Under the pieces are notes generated by a model. It worked only from the letters and a program-made list of their open reading frames with translations. It did no database searches and was not told where the DNA came from. Below are positions 25,037 to 32,501 of a stretch of DNA of 40,776 nucleotides, piece after piece; position 1 is the first letter of the stretch, and each line of letters opens with the position of its first letter. Made by a program: the position numbers and the translations under genes. Source of the stretch: an uncultured Faecalibacterium sp. (lineage in GTDB: Bacteria; Bacillota; Clostridia; Oscillospirales; Ruminococcaceae); assembly GCA_934526125.1 (NCBI GenBank), contig CAKSZU010000009.1, positions 1-40,776 on the forward strand, in the 5' to 3' direction.

Positions 25037-25987
25037 TTATTCTCCCACGATGAGCCGCACAGCACCATAGATGCCGGCATCATTGCCGAGGGTCGCCGCC
25101 ACGATGGGTGTTTCGCGGCAGGACTTGAAGGCATAGGTCTTGAAGTGTTCCCGCAGGGGGTTGAAGAGGACATCACCGGCACGGGCGACACCGCCGCCCA
25201 CCATGAACATCTCGGGGTCGGTGGTGGAGGCAATAGAGGCCAGCGCCATGCCCAGGGTGTCGGTCATCTCGTCCACCTCACGGGCGGCCAGTGCATCGCC
25301 TGCACGGGCGGCATCAAAGACATCCTTGGCGGCAAAGTCGGTGCCGCGCAGGGTGCAGGGGGTGTCCGGGTTCTCGTCCAGCAGCTTCTTCATACAGCGG
25401 ACCACGCCGGTGGCGCTGGAATACTGCTCCAGACAACCGTGCTTGCCGCAGCCGCAGGTGGCGGTCTCGTGGCGGTTCACCGTGATGTGGCCGATCTCGC
25501 CGCCGGCACCGTGGGCACCGTCGATGACCTTGCCGTTCACGATGACGCCGCCGCCCACGCCGGTGCCCAGCGTGACCATCACCGCGCTGCGGCAGCCCTT
25601 GGCACAGCCCATCCAGATCTCGCCCAGCGCGGCCACGTTGGCATCGTTGCCCACCAGCACCTTGATGCCATCCAGCAGGCCGGACAGCTGGATGGAGACG
25701 TTCCGCTCACCCCAGCCGCCAAGGTTGGCGCAGACAATGGGCACGATGCGGCTGTCCAGCACAGGGCCGGGCACACCGACACCCACGCCCTCCACCTGCT
25801 CGGCAGTGATTCCGTTTTCCTGCATCTTGTCCTTCACGGCCTTGGCCAGGTTCCCGAGGATGTGTTCCCCTGCATTGGAGGTGTCGGTGGGCACCTCCCA
25901 CTTTTCCAGCAAAGCGCCCGCCGTGGTGAACAGGCCCACCTTGGCCGTGGTGCCGCCCAGATCAATGCCGAATGCGTACTCTTTCAT
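25037..25987 (-). CDS. glcK: ROK-family glucokinase
   Basis: The protein has 316 residues. The ATP motif is FGIDLGGTTAKVGLF, the sugar-binding and catalytic Asp lies in GNDANVAALGE, and the ROK zinc motif is CGCGKHGCLE. The segment EIGHITV and the phosphate loop GTGVGGG complete the pattern. It phosphorylates glucose to glucose-6-phosphate in the cytoplasm; some ROK kinases prefer other hexoses. Of two nearby ATGs the inner one (25987) is chosen because AAGGGG is nine bases before it. It is a single-gene transcript. Confidence 0.9.
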   Translation of the reverse strand: MKEYAFGIDLGGTTAKVGLFTTAGALLEKWEVPTDTSNAGEHILGNLAKAVKDKMQENGITAEQVEGVGVGVPGPVLDSRIVPIVCANLGGWGERNVSIQLSGLLDGIKVLVGNDANVAALGEIWMGCAKGCRSAVMVTLGTGVGGGVIVNGKVIDGAHGAGGEIGHITVNRHETATCGCGKHGCLEQYSSATGVVRCMKKLLDENPDTPCTLRGTDFAAKDVFDAARAGDALAAREVDEMTDTLGMALASIASTTDPEMFMVGGGVARAGDVLFNPLREHFKTYAFKSCRETPIVAATLGNDAGIYGAVRLIVGE

Positions 25988-26041
25988 ATTCATTTACCCC
26001 TTTTTTCGCGGCGGTTCCCCGCCGGTGATCTCATCTGACCC

Positions 26042-26071
26042 AGTATAACATACTTTTGTGCAAAAAAGCAG
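26042..26071 (-). promoter_or_regulatory. Probable promoter of glcK
   Basis: TATACT (26042-26047) is a clear -10; CTGCTT (26066-26071, 18-bp spacer) is a weak -35. Confidence 0.5.
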
Positions 26072-26092
26072 TGGGCCGGGCACACTTTATGC

Positions 26093-26123
26093 AAAAAGCC
26101 GAAAATCCGGGCGGATTTTCGGC
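26093..26123 (-). terminator. Distal terminator of the tat operon
   Basis: The perfect 11-bp stem GCCGAAAATCC/GGATTTTCGGC with a 4-nt loop is followed on the minus strand by five T residues. It is the second of two tandem terminators. Confidence 0.8.
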
Positions 26124-26128
26124 ACAAC

Positions 26129-26155
26129 AAAAGGCCCTCCCGCAGTGGGAGGGCC
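26129..26155 (-). terminator. Proximal terminator of the tat operon
   Basis: GGCCCTCCC/GGGAGGGCC (26133-26141 with 26147-26155) is followed on the minus strand by TTTTGTTG. Confidence 0.85.
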
Positions 26156-26175
26156 GGAAAGTCCGAATGACAGGA

Positions 26176-26982
26176 TCACTCCTCGTCGGAAGCGTCCTCA
26201 TCCTCTTCATCCTCGTCGTCATCGTCCGTGCGGGGCTTGTAGAACACACCGCTGAGGAAGATGCTGACAAAGTACAGCAGCACCATGGGGATCGCCACGA
26301 AGCACTGGGACACAATGTCGGGCGGGGTGATGATGGCTGCGATCAGGAAGATCAGGACAATGGCAACGCCGCGGCCCTTCTTCATGATCTCGGGGTTTGC
26401 AATGCCCATCTTGGCCAGAATGATGGTGACCAGAGGCATTTCAAACACACAGCCGAAGATGATGAACATGGTCAGGCAGAGGTTGATGTAGCTCTCGATG
26501 CTGATGGATGCCGTGATGTAATCGGTACCCTCCAGCGTGACGAGGAAGTTCAGCATGAACGGCAGGGTGACCTTGTAGGCGAACAGCACACCCACGCAGA
26601 ACAGAGCCAGACCGAACAGCAGCACCAGCCGGAAGAAGAAGCTCTCGCTCCGTTTCAGGCCGGGCTTTGCAAAGGCGTAGACCTGATACAGCGCCACCGG
26701 AATGGTCACGATCACCGCAGCGATCAGGGACACCCGGAAATACTGCATCAGCTTTTCCTGCGGGGCCAGGAACACGAAGGTGTAGTTCGCATTCATTGCC
26801 ATGGCCGTCAGCAGGTCGATCAGCTTATCCGAAATTGCCAGGAAGCCGATCACGCCCACTACAAACACCGCCGCGCAGATGATCAGCCGGTTCCGCAGCT
26901 CTTTCAGATGTCCGGTCAGCGTCATGCTGCCGTCGTCTGACATGACTTCGGCTTTCTTTTTGCGCTTCACGTTGGTAGCCAC
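26176..26982 (-). CDS. tatC: Twin-arginine translocase subunit TatC
   Basis: The product has 268 residues. It has the conserved N-terminal signal-binding motif HLKELRNRL, six membrane helices and the conserved FEMPLV segment. The end is a strongly acidic tail (DDDDEDEEDEDASDEE), longer than usual. TatC recognises RR-signal peptides and nucleates TatA assembly for export of folded proteins. The start is three bases downstream of the tatA stop. Possible cargo in this window is the GHL10 hydrolase (1244-2518). Confidence 0.95.
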   Translation of the reverse strand: MATNVKRKKKAEVMSDDGSMTLTGHLKELRNRLIICAAVFVVGVIGFLAISDKLIDLLTAMAMNANYTFVFLAPQEKLMQYFRVSLIAAVIVTIPVALYQVYAFAKPGLKRSESFFFRLVLLFGLALFCVGVLFAYKVTLPFMLNFLVTLEGTDYITASISIESYINLCLTMFIIFGCVFEMPLVTIILAKMGIANPEIMKKGRGVAIVLIFLIAAIITPPDIVSQCFVAIPMVLLYFVSIFLSGVFYKPRTDDDDEDEEDEDASDEE

Positions 26983-26985
26983 AAA

Positions 26986-27192
26986 TTACTCCTCGTCCTT
27001 CTTCTCAGCCTTTTCCTCGGTCTTGGTCTCGGCAGGCTTGGCATCGCCGTTCTCATCCACGTCGTCCATGCCTTCCTTAAAGTTCTTCATGGTCTTGCCG
27101 AACATCTTGCCCAGCTTCGGCAGGTTCTTGGGTCCAAAGATGACCAGAACGATGATCAGAACAATGATAAGCTCCTGAGGTCCGATTCTCAT
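26986..27192 (-). CDS. tatA: Sec-independent translocase TatA
   Basis: The protein has 68 residues: MRIGPQELIIVLIIVLVIFGPK membrane helix with Glu7 and the FGP hinge, an amphipathic helix (KNLPKLGKMFGKTMKNFKEG) and a charged tail. This is a standard TatA. The ATG at 27192 is preceded by AAGGAG. It oligomerises to form the Tat passage. Confidence 0.93.
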   Translation of the reverse strand: MRIGPQELIIVLIIVLVIFGPKNLPKLGKMFGKTMKNFKEGMDDVDENGDAKPAETKTEEKAEKKDEE

Positions 27193-27285
27193 AATAATAA
27201 TCTCCTTTTTACTTTTGCCGCGCCGCAAGGCGGGCTGACTTACAATGTATCGTACAACCGCGGGCGCGGATGCAGCTTGAACAGA

Positions 27286-27840
27286 TCAGACGTTTGCCTC
27301 TTCGGCAGGGGCAGCTTCCTCAGCGGGAGCAGCCTCGGCGGCTTCGGCAGCGGGGGCGGCCTCAGCAGGCTTTTCTTCTTCTGCGGGCTTGCCCTCGGCA
27401 GGCTTCTCGGCGGGCGTCTGCTCCGCCTTCACAGGCTCTTCAGCGGCAGGGGCTTCGGCAGCCTTTGCAGGCTCCTCCGGCAGCTCCTCCACCGGCTCGG
27501 TCTCCAGCTCGGCGACTTCTTCGGCCTCCTCAGCCTTCTTGGCCTCTTCCTTGCTGGTCTTGCCGATGTTGGTAAAACTCTTGGTGACATCCTTCATGCT
27601 GTCATCGATATCCTTCTTGATATCGGTCAGGGGGGCAACGGCCTCCTTGATGGGGGCCTGGATCTCGTTCAGGGGCTCCACCACGTTCTTCTGGATCTCC
27701 TCGGAAGCGGCGCCGGTGTACTTCTTCAGCTCCCGCAGCATCTTGCCCAGCTTGCGGGCGTACTCCGGCAGCTTATCCGGGCCGATGACCACAAAAGCCA
27801 CGATGACCACAAGGACCAGTTCCGTAAAACCAATTTTCAT
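27286..27840 (-). CDS. Second TatA/TatB-like protein with long Ala/Glu/Pro tail
   Basis: The product has 184 residues. Residues 1-22 (MKIGFTELVLVVIVAFVVIGPD) and the amphipathic KLPEYARKLGKMLRELKKYTG place it in the TatA/TatB family. Residues 44-100 are a predicted helical region and about 105-184 are low complexity (Ala, Glu, Pro, Lys). Length and the long helix resemble TatB of Gram-negatives more than TatA, but most Firmicutes lack TatB. It is the first gene of the tat operon. Between it and tatA lie 93 bp with a small GC hairpin and no clear promoter. Confidence 0.85.
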   Translation of the reverse strand: MKIGFTELVLVVIVAFVVIGPDKLPEYARKLGKMLRELKKYTGAASEEIQKNVVEPLNEIQAPIKEAVAPLTDIKKDIDDSMKDVTKSFTNIGKTSKEEAKKAEEAEEVAELETEPVEELPEEPAKAAEAPAAEEPVKAEQTPAEKPAEGKPAEEEKPAEAAPAAEAAEAAPAEEAAPAEEANV

Positions 27841-27942
27841 AGTGTTCCAAATCCTTTCCTCTCACACGGGCGGTTCATTTTTTGTCCCCGCCGTGCTATA
27901 CTGTGCAAGGGACACGGCGCGGTCTGCGCCTTTGTTGCCTTA

Positions 27943-27996
27943 CATATACCGGAAGTGTGTGAACTGTATATGAATTTATTATGAATTGTTTATGAA
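27943..27996 (-). promoter_or_regulatory. Pho-box-like array and -10 upstream of the tat operon
   Basis: On the minus strand TTCATA (27991-27996), TTCATA (27980-27985), TTCATA (27969-27974) and TTCACA (27958-27963) repeat at exactly 11 bp, then nine bases, then TATATG (27943-27948) as -10. The layout is the same as at the two-component promoter. There is no normal -35. The array could also act on the divergent peptidase gene. Confidence 0.65.
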
Positions 27997-28070
27997 CAAG
28001 CAGATCCTTCTGCCCATTTCCATAACAGAGCATAATTTTGCGCAATAAAATTACAGAGAGGATGTTTTTC

Positions 28071-29156
28071 TTGAAGGAACTTTATGCTGCCCGCTTCGCC
28101 CGCGTGGCCCGAGGCCTTGCCGCACAGGGCCTGACCCAGATGATCGTCAGCGACCCGCCCACCATCTTTTACCTCACCGGTGTCCGGCTGAACCCCGGCG
28201 AGCGGATGCTGGCGCTGCTGCTGCGGGCCGACGGGGCGCACCGCCTTTTCGTCAACGCCCTGTTCGGCCGGCCGGAGGCCGGGATCCCCGTGGAAAACTT
28301 CTCGGACGGCGAGGACGCCCCGGCTAAATTGCTGCCCTGGCTGGAGCGGGACAAGCCCCTGGGCATCGACAAGAACTGGCCTGCCCGGTTCCTGCTGCGT
28401 CTGATGGAGCTGAACGCTGCCCCCGCCTACCGCAACGCCTCCGCCGCCTGCGACGACGCCCGGGCCGTGAAGGACGCGGCCGAGCAGGAGGCCATGCGGG
28501 CCTCCTCCCGGGTCAACGACGACTGCATGGCCGAGTTCCGGGCGCTGATCCGCCCCGGCATCACCGAAAAGGAGATGGCTGATGCCATCCGGGGCATCTA
28601 TGCCGCCCACGGCTGCTCTGACGTCAGCTTTGCCCCCATCTGCGGCTTCGGGCCCCATGCTGCCGACCCCCACCACGAAAACGATGATACGCCTCTCGCC
28701 GCCGGGCAGTGCGTCCTGATCGATGTGGGCGGAGTCTACCACGACTACTGCTCCGATATGACCCGCACCTTCTTCACCGGGCAGCCTTCGGAAGAAGAGC
28801 GGAAGGTCTACGAGCTGGTGCGGCAGGCACAGGCCGCCGCCGAAGCGCTGGTCCGGCCCGGTGTCCGGCTCTGCGAGATCGACGCCGCCGCCCGGGATCT
28901 CATCACTGCCGCAGGCTACGGCCCCTGGTTCAACCACCGGCTGGGCCACTTCATCGGGCTGGAGGACCACGAAGCCGGGGACGTCTCGGCCGCCAACTCC
29001 GATGTGGTCGTGCCGGGGATGTGCTTTTCCATCGAGCCGGGCATCTACCTGCCCGGTAAATTCGGGGTCCGCATCGAGGATCTGGTCCTGGTCACCGAGA
29101 CCGGCTGCGAGGTGCTGAACCACTACCCCCACGAACTGACGACGATCGATTTTTAA
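28071..29156 (+). CDS. M24-family Xaa-Pro dipeptidase/aminopeptidase
   Basis: The product has 361 residues. The N-terminal creatinase-like domain is followed by the pita-bread metallopeptidase domain. The five metal ligands are visible: Asp in LIDVGG, Asp in CSDMTRTF, His in LGHFIGLEDHE, Glu in SIEPGIY and Glu in VRIEDLVLV. It cleaves dipeptides or peptides with Pro in the second position, in the cytoplasm. I place the start at TTG 28071 because AGAGAGG ends nine bases before it; the ATG at 28062 directly abuts that site and is too close. Confidence 0.9.
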   Translation: MKELYAARFARVARGLAAQGLTQMIVSDPPTIFYLTGVRLNPGERMLALLLRADGAHRLFVNALFGRPEAGIPVENFSDGEDAPAKLLPWLERDKPLGIDKNWPARFLLRLMELNAAPAYRNASAACDDARAVKDAAEQEAMRASSRVNDDCMAEFRALIRPGITEKEMADAIRGIYAAHGCSDVSFAPICGFGPHAADPHHENDDTPLAAGQCVLIDVGGVYHDYCSDMTRTFFTGQPSEEERKVYELVRQAQAAAEALVRPGVRLCEIDAAARDLITAAGYGPWFNHRLGHFIGLEDHEAGDVSAANSDVVVPGMCFSIEPGIYLPGKFGVRIEDLVLVTETGCEVLNHYPHELTTIDF

Positions 29157-29172
29157 GAGAGATAGAGATATG

Positions 29173-29216
29173 AAAAAGGGTCGGCTGCACGGAATCCCGT
29201 GCAGCCGGCCCTTTCT
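29173..29216. terminator. Bidirectional terminator between peptidase and FAH genes
   Basis: AAAGGGTCGGCTGCACGG pairs with CCGTGCAGCCGGCCCTTT around AATC, with one GU pair. Confidence 0.9.
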
Positions 29217-29220
29217 TCAA

Positions 29221-30108
29221 TCATTCCCGGACCGGATTGGTCAGTGTGCCGATCCCGTCGATCTCGCACCGGACCACATCGCCGGGCACCAGGAACTGCG
29301 GCGGGTCCATCCCCATGCCGACCCCGGCGGGGGTGCCGGTGGCGATGATGATCCCGGCTTTCAGGGTCATCCCCTGCGAAAGCTCCGCGATCACATGATC
29401 GATGTCAAAGATCTGGAGCGATGTATCGGAGTCCTGCCGCTTTTCGCCGTTGACAAAACTACGGATGCCCAGCCGGGGCGGATAGTCTGCAAACTCGTCT
29501 GCGGTGACGATGCAGGGGCCCATGGGGGTAAAACCGTCCAGACTCTTGCCGAAATACCACTGCTTGTGGGCGGTCTGGACATCCCGGGCCGAGACATCGT
29601 TGACGATGGTGTAGCCGAACACAAAATCCCGGGTCTGCCCGGCCGGTACGTCCCGGGCGTCCCGGCCCAGCACCACGGCCAGCTCGCACTCGTAGTCCAG
29701 TTTCTTCACAAGGTCGGTGTGGGCCTCGATGCAGCCGCCGTCCGGCACGGCCCGGGTCACCCGCTTGGAGAAGTAGATGGCATCCTGATGCTTTGTGGCA
29801 AAGGCCTCGGAGGAATACTTCTCCGCTTCATCGGAGTGAGCCATGTAGTTGATGCCCAGGCAGATCATATCCTGTGCCGGGGACGGGATGGGGCTTTCCA
29901 GCGTGACGGCCTCCACCGGTAAAGCCGGGATGCCCGCAATGGCCAGCTCCAGCCCCGCCCGCACCTGCGGTGTCAGGAAAGGGATGGCCTCTGCCAGCGT
30001 CTCATAGCTCAGCCCCAGCCAGCTCAACGGCCAGACCTGACGCCCGTCCGCCGAGAGGATGGCCGGGTCTTCCACGCCGTCCGGCAGACGGCAGGTGATA
30101 AAGCGCAT
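29221..30108 (-). CDS. Fumarylacetoacetate hydrolase-family protein
   Basis: The protein has 295 residues. The FAH fold marks are CLGINYMAHSDE, the metal ligand pair in DYECELAVVLG, the third ligand in VNDVSARDVQ and the end GTPAGVGMG...FLVPGDVV. Members hydrolyse C-C bonds in 2,4-dioxo acids or decarboxylate oxaloacetate; no aromatic degradation genes are nearby, so an acylpyruvase or oxaloacetate decarboxylase-like role is more likely. It follows the DJ-1 gene by 14 bases and is co-transcribed with it. Confidence 0.9.
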   Translation of the reverse strand: MRFITCRLPDGVEDPAILSADGRQVWPLSWLGLSYETLAEAIPFLTPQVRAGLELAIAGIPALPVEAVTLESPIPSPAQDMICLGINYMAHSDEAEKYSSEAFATKHQDAIYFSKRVTRAVPDGGCIEAHTDLVKKLDYECELAVVLGRDARDVPAGQTRDFVFGYTIVNDVSARDVQTAHKQWYFGKSLDGFTPMGPCIVTADEFADYPPRLGIRSFVNGEKRQDSDTSLQIFDIDHVIAELSQGMTLKAGIIIATGTPAGVGMGMDPPQFLVPGDVVRCEIDGIGTLTNPVRE

Positions 30109-30122
30109 AACTGCTCCCCCTT

Positions 30123-30674
30123 TCAGTGCCGGTAGGCGATGGCCTTCTGGATGCGGTCCGCTTCCGCCGGGCCGGCCAGCTGACGGACCAGTTCCAGCGC
30201 AAAGGGGATGGCACCGCCCAGACCGTAGCTGGTGGTGATGCTGCCGTCCACCACGACCTCTTCATCGTGGACGATGGCACCGGCCAGCTGGTCCTGGAAC
30301 GCGGCGTGTGCGGTGGCGTTCCGGCCTTCCAGCAGGCCCAGCGAAGCCAGTACGCTGGGGGCGGCACAAATCGCGGCCACCTTTTTGCCCGCCTTTGCAA
30401 ACTCGGTGCAGGTCCGGGTCACGGTCGGGTTGGCAGCAAGGTTGGGGGTGCCCGGGATGCCGCCGGGCAGCACCACCAGATCCACATCCGTATAATCCAC
30501 GTCCTCCGCCAGCGCATCGGCGGTCAGATGGATCTTGTGGCTGCTGACGATCTCGCGGCGGCCCGAAGCGCTGGCCACGGTGACCTCCACCCTGGCCCGG
30601 CGGAGCAGATCCACCACCAGAAGGGCCTCGCACTCCTCGGTGCCGTCGGCAAAAAAGACAACTGCTTTGCTCAT
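30123..30674 (-). CDS. DJ-1/PfpI-family protein
   Basis: The product has 183 residues. It has the DJ-1 pattern with acidic Glu in DGTEECEAL, VVLPGGIPGT and the reactive nucleophile Cys in AAICAAPSVLA. Close relatives act as protein or nucleotide deglycases, glyoxalases or redox sensors. The ATG at 30674 follows a GGGAGAG site. Pairing with an FAH-family enzyme suggests a metabolite repair pair, but this is inference. Confidence 0.9.
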   Translation of the reverse strand: MSKAVVFFADGTEECEALLVVDLLRRARVEVTVASASGRREIVSSHKIHLTADALAEDVDYTDVDLVVLPGGIPGTPNLAANPTVTRTCTEFAKAGKKVAAICAAPSVLASLGLLEGRNATAHAAFQDQLAGAIVHDEEVVVDGSITTSYGLGGAIPFALELVRQLAGPAEADRIQKAIAYRH

Positions 30675-30690
30675 TGTAAACTCTCCCTTC

Positions 30691-30732
30691 AAAAAACGCC
30701 GCAGGGTGCGGGCTCTCCCGTTCCCCGCGGCG
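30691..30732 (-). terminator. Terminator after the TrpR-like gene
   Basis: On the minus strand CGCCGC (30727-30732) and GCGGCG (30697-30702) pair around an inner GGGAACGGGAGAGCCC, followed by six T residues. It ends only 17 bp before the DJ-1 start, so some read-through may feed that operon. Confidence 0.7.
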
Positions 30733-30743
30733 CGCGGCTCGTG

Positions 30744-31049
30744 TTATTCTTCGGGCTGGGGCGCTTCGTCCGCCTTTTCCTCCAGGATCCGGCGCAGGAC
30801 GCTGTCGTCCCGGCTGATGACCCGGCTGACCCGGCTGATGATGGCGCTGGACGCGCCGATGTTGCCCATGATGCTGGTATAGCTCTGTTTCCCGACCAGC
30901 TTTTCCGCGATGTTGTACCGCTGTTCCATTGCGCTCAGTTCAGCATAGCTGCACACGTCCTGCAGAAAGCGGTAGCACTCTTCCGGCGTTTTCAGCTCCA
31001 GAAGTGCAGAATACAGGCCGGACTCTCCGGTGGGATGGTCTTTTGCCAT
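30744..31049 (-). CDS. YerC/TrpR-family DNA-binding protein
   Basis: The protein has 101 residues. It is all-helical with the TrpR-like helix-turn-helix: ELSAMEQRYNIAEKLVGKQSY followed by SIMGNIGASSAIISRVSRV. In Firmicutes this YerC/YecD group is related to the Trp repressor, but its ligand and targets are mostly unknown. The ATG at 31049 follows GGGAGG. A perfect palindrome overlies its own -10 box, suggesting self-repression. No tryptophan genes are near. Confidence 0.88.
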   Translation of the reverse strand: MAKDHPTGESGLYSALLELKTPEECYRFLQDVCSYAELSAMEQRYNIAEKLVGKQSYTSIMGNIGASSAIISRVSRVISRDDSVLRRILEEKADEAPQPEE

Positions 31050-31106
31050 GACGTTTTCCTCCCTGTGGTTCAAGGTTGGGTCTGGCCCCTATGGGGCACT
31101 TCAGTA

Positions 31107-31144
31107 CACTACTTTATTGTAGTGCAAGTGCCGGAAAAAATCAA
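31107..31144 (-). promoter_or_regulatory. Promoter and operator of the TrpR-like gene
   Basis: TTGATT (31139-31144), a 17-bp spacer and TACAAT (31116-31121) on the minus strand. The -10 lies inside the palindrome CACTAC-N6-GTAGTG (31107-31124). Confidence 0.7.
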
Positions 31145-31152
31145 TGGGAAAT

Positions 31153-31644
31153 TCAGAGCCGTTTTTCCAGCGCTGTCAGCTGCATGGCGATCCCGGCAGC
31201 TTCTTTTTCCGCCGGGCCCAGGGCACGGTAGCCCCGGCCCTTGAAGAACTGCAGCACCGGCAGGCAGCGGGTATGCACCTCGCAGCAGACCCGGCCCCGG
31301 CCCTCGCCCCGGGCCAGACGCTCGCAGGTGGCCAGGATATCCCGGCCCAGGGCCTTGCCCCGGTACTCCGGCTTCAGGTAGAGGTGGAGCAGGTGCAGGG
31401 AGGTGTTCTCCATCTTCCAGGCAAAATAGCCGATGAGCTTATCCCCCAGAAAGACCAGGAAATAGTTCACGTCGTTGTCGATGTCCTCTTCGATGGCGTC
31501 GGCGCTCTGCAGGGTGTCCACCAGCGTGTCCAGCTGCCCCGCCGGGTAGTAACGCTTGTAGACCTCGTGCCAGAGTTCACTGGCAAGGTCGGCGTTCATG
31601 TGGATGTATTTGGCCTTTGCGACCAGCTTGTAATCCGGTTTCAT
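31153..31644 (-). CDS. GNAT-family N-acetyltransferase
   Basis: The product has 163 residues. The acetyl-CoA site is YLKPEYRGKALGRDILATCE, with the preceding strand LHLLHLYL and the later FFKGRGYRALG. The acceptor is unknown. It starts 18 bases after the nitroreductase stop in the same transcript. No terminator is seen between it and the TrpR-like gene. Confidence 0.88.
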   Translation of the reverse strand: MKPDYKLVAKAKYIHMNADLASELWHEVYKRYYPAGQLDTLVDTLQSADAIEEDIDNDVNYFLVFLGDKLIGYFAWKMENTSLHLLHLYLKPEYRGKALGRDILATCERLARGEGRGRVCCEVHTRCLPVLQFFKGRGYRALGPAEKEAAGIAMQLTALEKRL

Positions 31645-31662
31645 AGCGCTCCTTCTGTGCGA

Positions 31663-32184
31663 TCATACATAGACGATATAGTCCGGCTTGCGGGGGGCAG
31701 CAGGCCGGGGAGCCTCGGCGGGGTAGCCCAGGATGCAGTGCCCGATGCCGATGTAGTCCCCCTCGATGCCCCATTCCTTCAGCAGGGCCTTGCCCTCTTC
31801 GGTCTCGAACTCCTCCCGGGCGCGGTTGATCCAGCAGCTGCCCAGCCCCAGCGAGGCCGCTGCGTTCATCAGGTTGCCCATGACAAGGCTGCCGTCGGGC
31901 ACCGCGTTGTAGTTGTGGGCATCCGCCAGCACCACCAGAATGGTGGGAGCCCCGTACATGGGGTCTGCGGTGCTGCCCATGACGGCGGCATTCATCCGGC
32001 TCAGCCGGGCACGGGCGGCGGCATCCTGCACGACCACGATCTTCGCGCTCTGCAGGTTTTTCCCGCTGGGGGCAAAGGTGCCGGCCCGCAGCACGGCCTC
32101 CAGCTCTTCCTTTGTGATCTGTTCCGGCTTGTAGGCCCGGCAGCTGCGGCGGTTTTCAAGGGTCTGTAAGGTTTCGTTGGTCAT
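31663..32184 (-). CDS. Nitroreductase-family FMN protein
   Basis: The protein has 173 residues, one of the shorter members. FMN-binding marks are NRRSCRAYKPEQI, AGTFAPSGKNLQ and the end LGSCWINR...GHCILGYP. It reduces nitro or quinone compounds or flavin with NAD(P)H. The ATG at 32184 follows AGGAGG. First gene of the nitroreductase-GNAT pair. Confidence 0.9.
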   Translation of the reverse strand: MTNETLQTLENRRSCRAYKPEQITKEELEAVLRAGTFAPSGKNLQSAKIVVVQDAAARARLSRMNAAVMGSTADPMYGAPTILVVLADAHNYNAVPDGSLVMGNLMNAAASLGLGSCWINRAREEFETEEGKALLKEWGIEGDYIGIGHCILGYPAEAPRPAAPRKPDYIVYV

Positions 32185-32217
32185 TGCATTTTCCCTCCTG
32201 AAAAAAGTTCTGCCCTT

Positions 32218-32246
32218 ATTGTAGCATACCACCGCATAAAGTGCAA
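32218..32246 (-). promoter_or_regulatory. Promoter of the nitroreductase-GNAT operon
   Basis: TTGCAC (32241-32246), 17 bp, TACAAT (32218-32223) on the minus strand. Confidence 0.8.
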
Positions 32247-32249
32247 AAC

Positions 32250-32288
32250 AAAAAGGCGGCTGCGCCCTTTTGCGGGGTGCAGCCGCCT
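32250..32288 (-). terminator. Terminator of the 60-aa membrane protein gene
   Basis: AGGCGGCTGC (32279-32288 on the minus strand) pairs with GCAGCCGCCT (32254-32263), followed by TTTTTG. Confidence 0.85.
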
Positions 32289-32318
32289 GATCGTTCTTCG
32301 GTTTTTCCGGAAGATGTC

Positions 32319-32501
32319 TTACAGCGCGGTCTTGATGTTGTGATGCGTGGAGCTGTAACGAACAACTGCTTCCATCAGGGCAACCGGCCACAGAATGACC
32401 TTGCCCAGGATCTCGGCCGGCCTGACGTCCACCGTATCCATGCTGTTGATGCCGAAGAGAACCACGCAGGCAATGCCGCAGCCCAGAATGTAGTAGTACA
32501 T
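32319..32501 (-). CDS. 60-aa small membrane protein
   Basis: The ATG at 32501 has AGGAGG seven bases before it. Residues 2-19 (YYYILGCGIACVVLFGI) form a membrane segment; a second weaker one is at 33-48 (ILGKVILWPVALMEAV). The tail is polar. It has a dedicated promoter (32585-32613), an 84-nt leader with a CAGGC-GGAA-GCCTG tetraloop hairpin, and a terminator, so it is a genuine gene. No family is recognised. Confidence 0.75.
   Translation of the reverse strand: MYYYILGCGIACVVLFGINSMDTVDVRPAEILGKVILWPVALMEAVVRYSSTHHNIKTAL

Noticed and set aside
28062..28070. ATG at 28062 as start of the M24 peptidase
   Set aside because: The AGAGAGG site directly touches this ATG; TTG at 28071 has the proper nine-base spacing.
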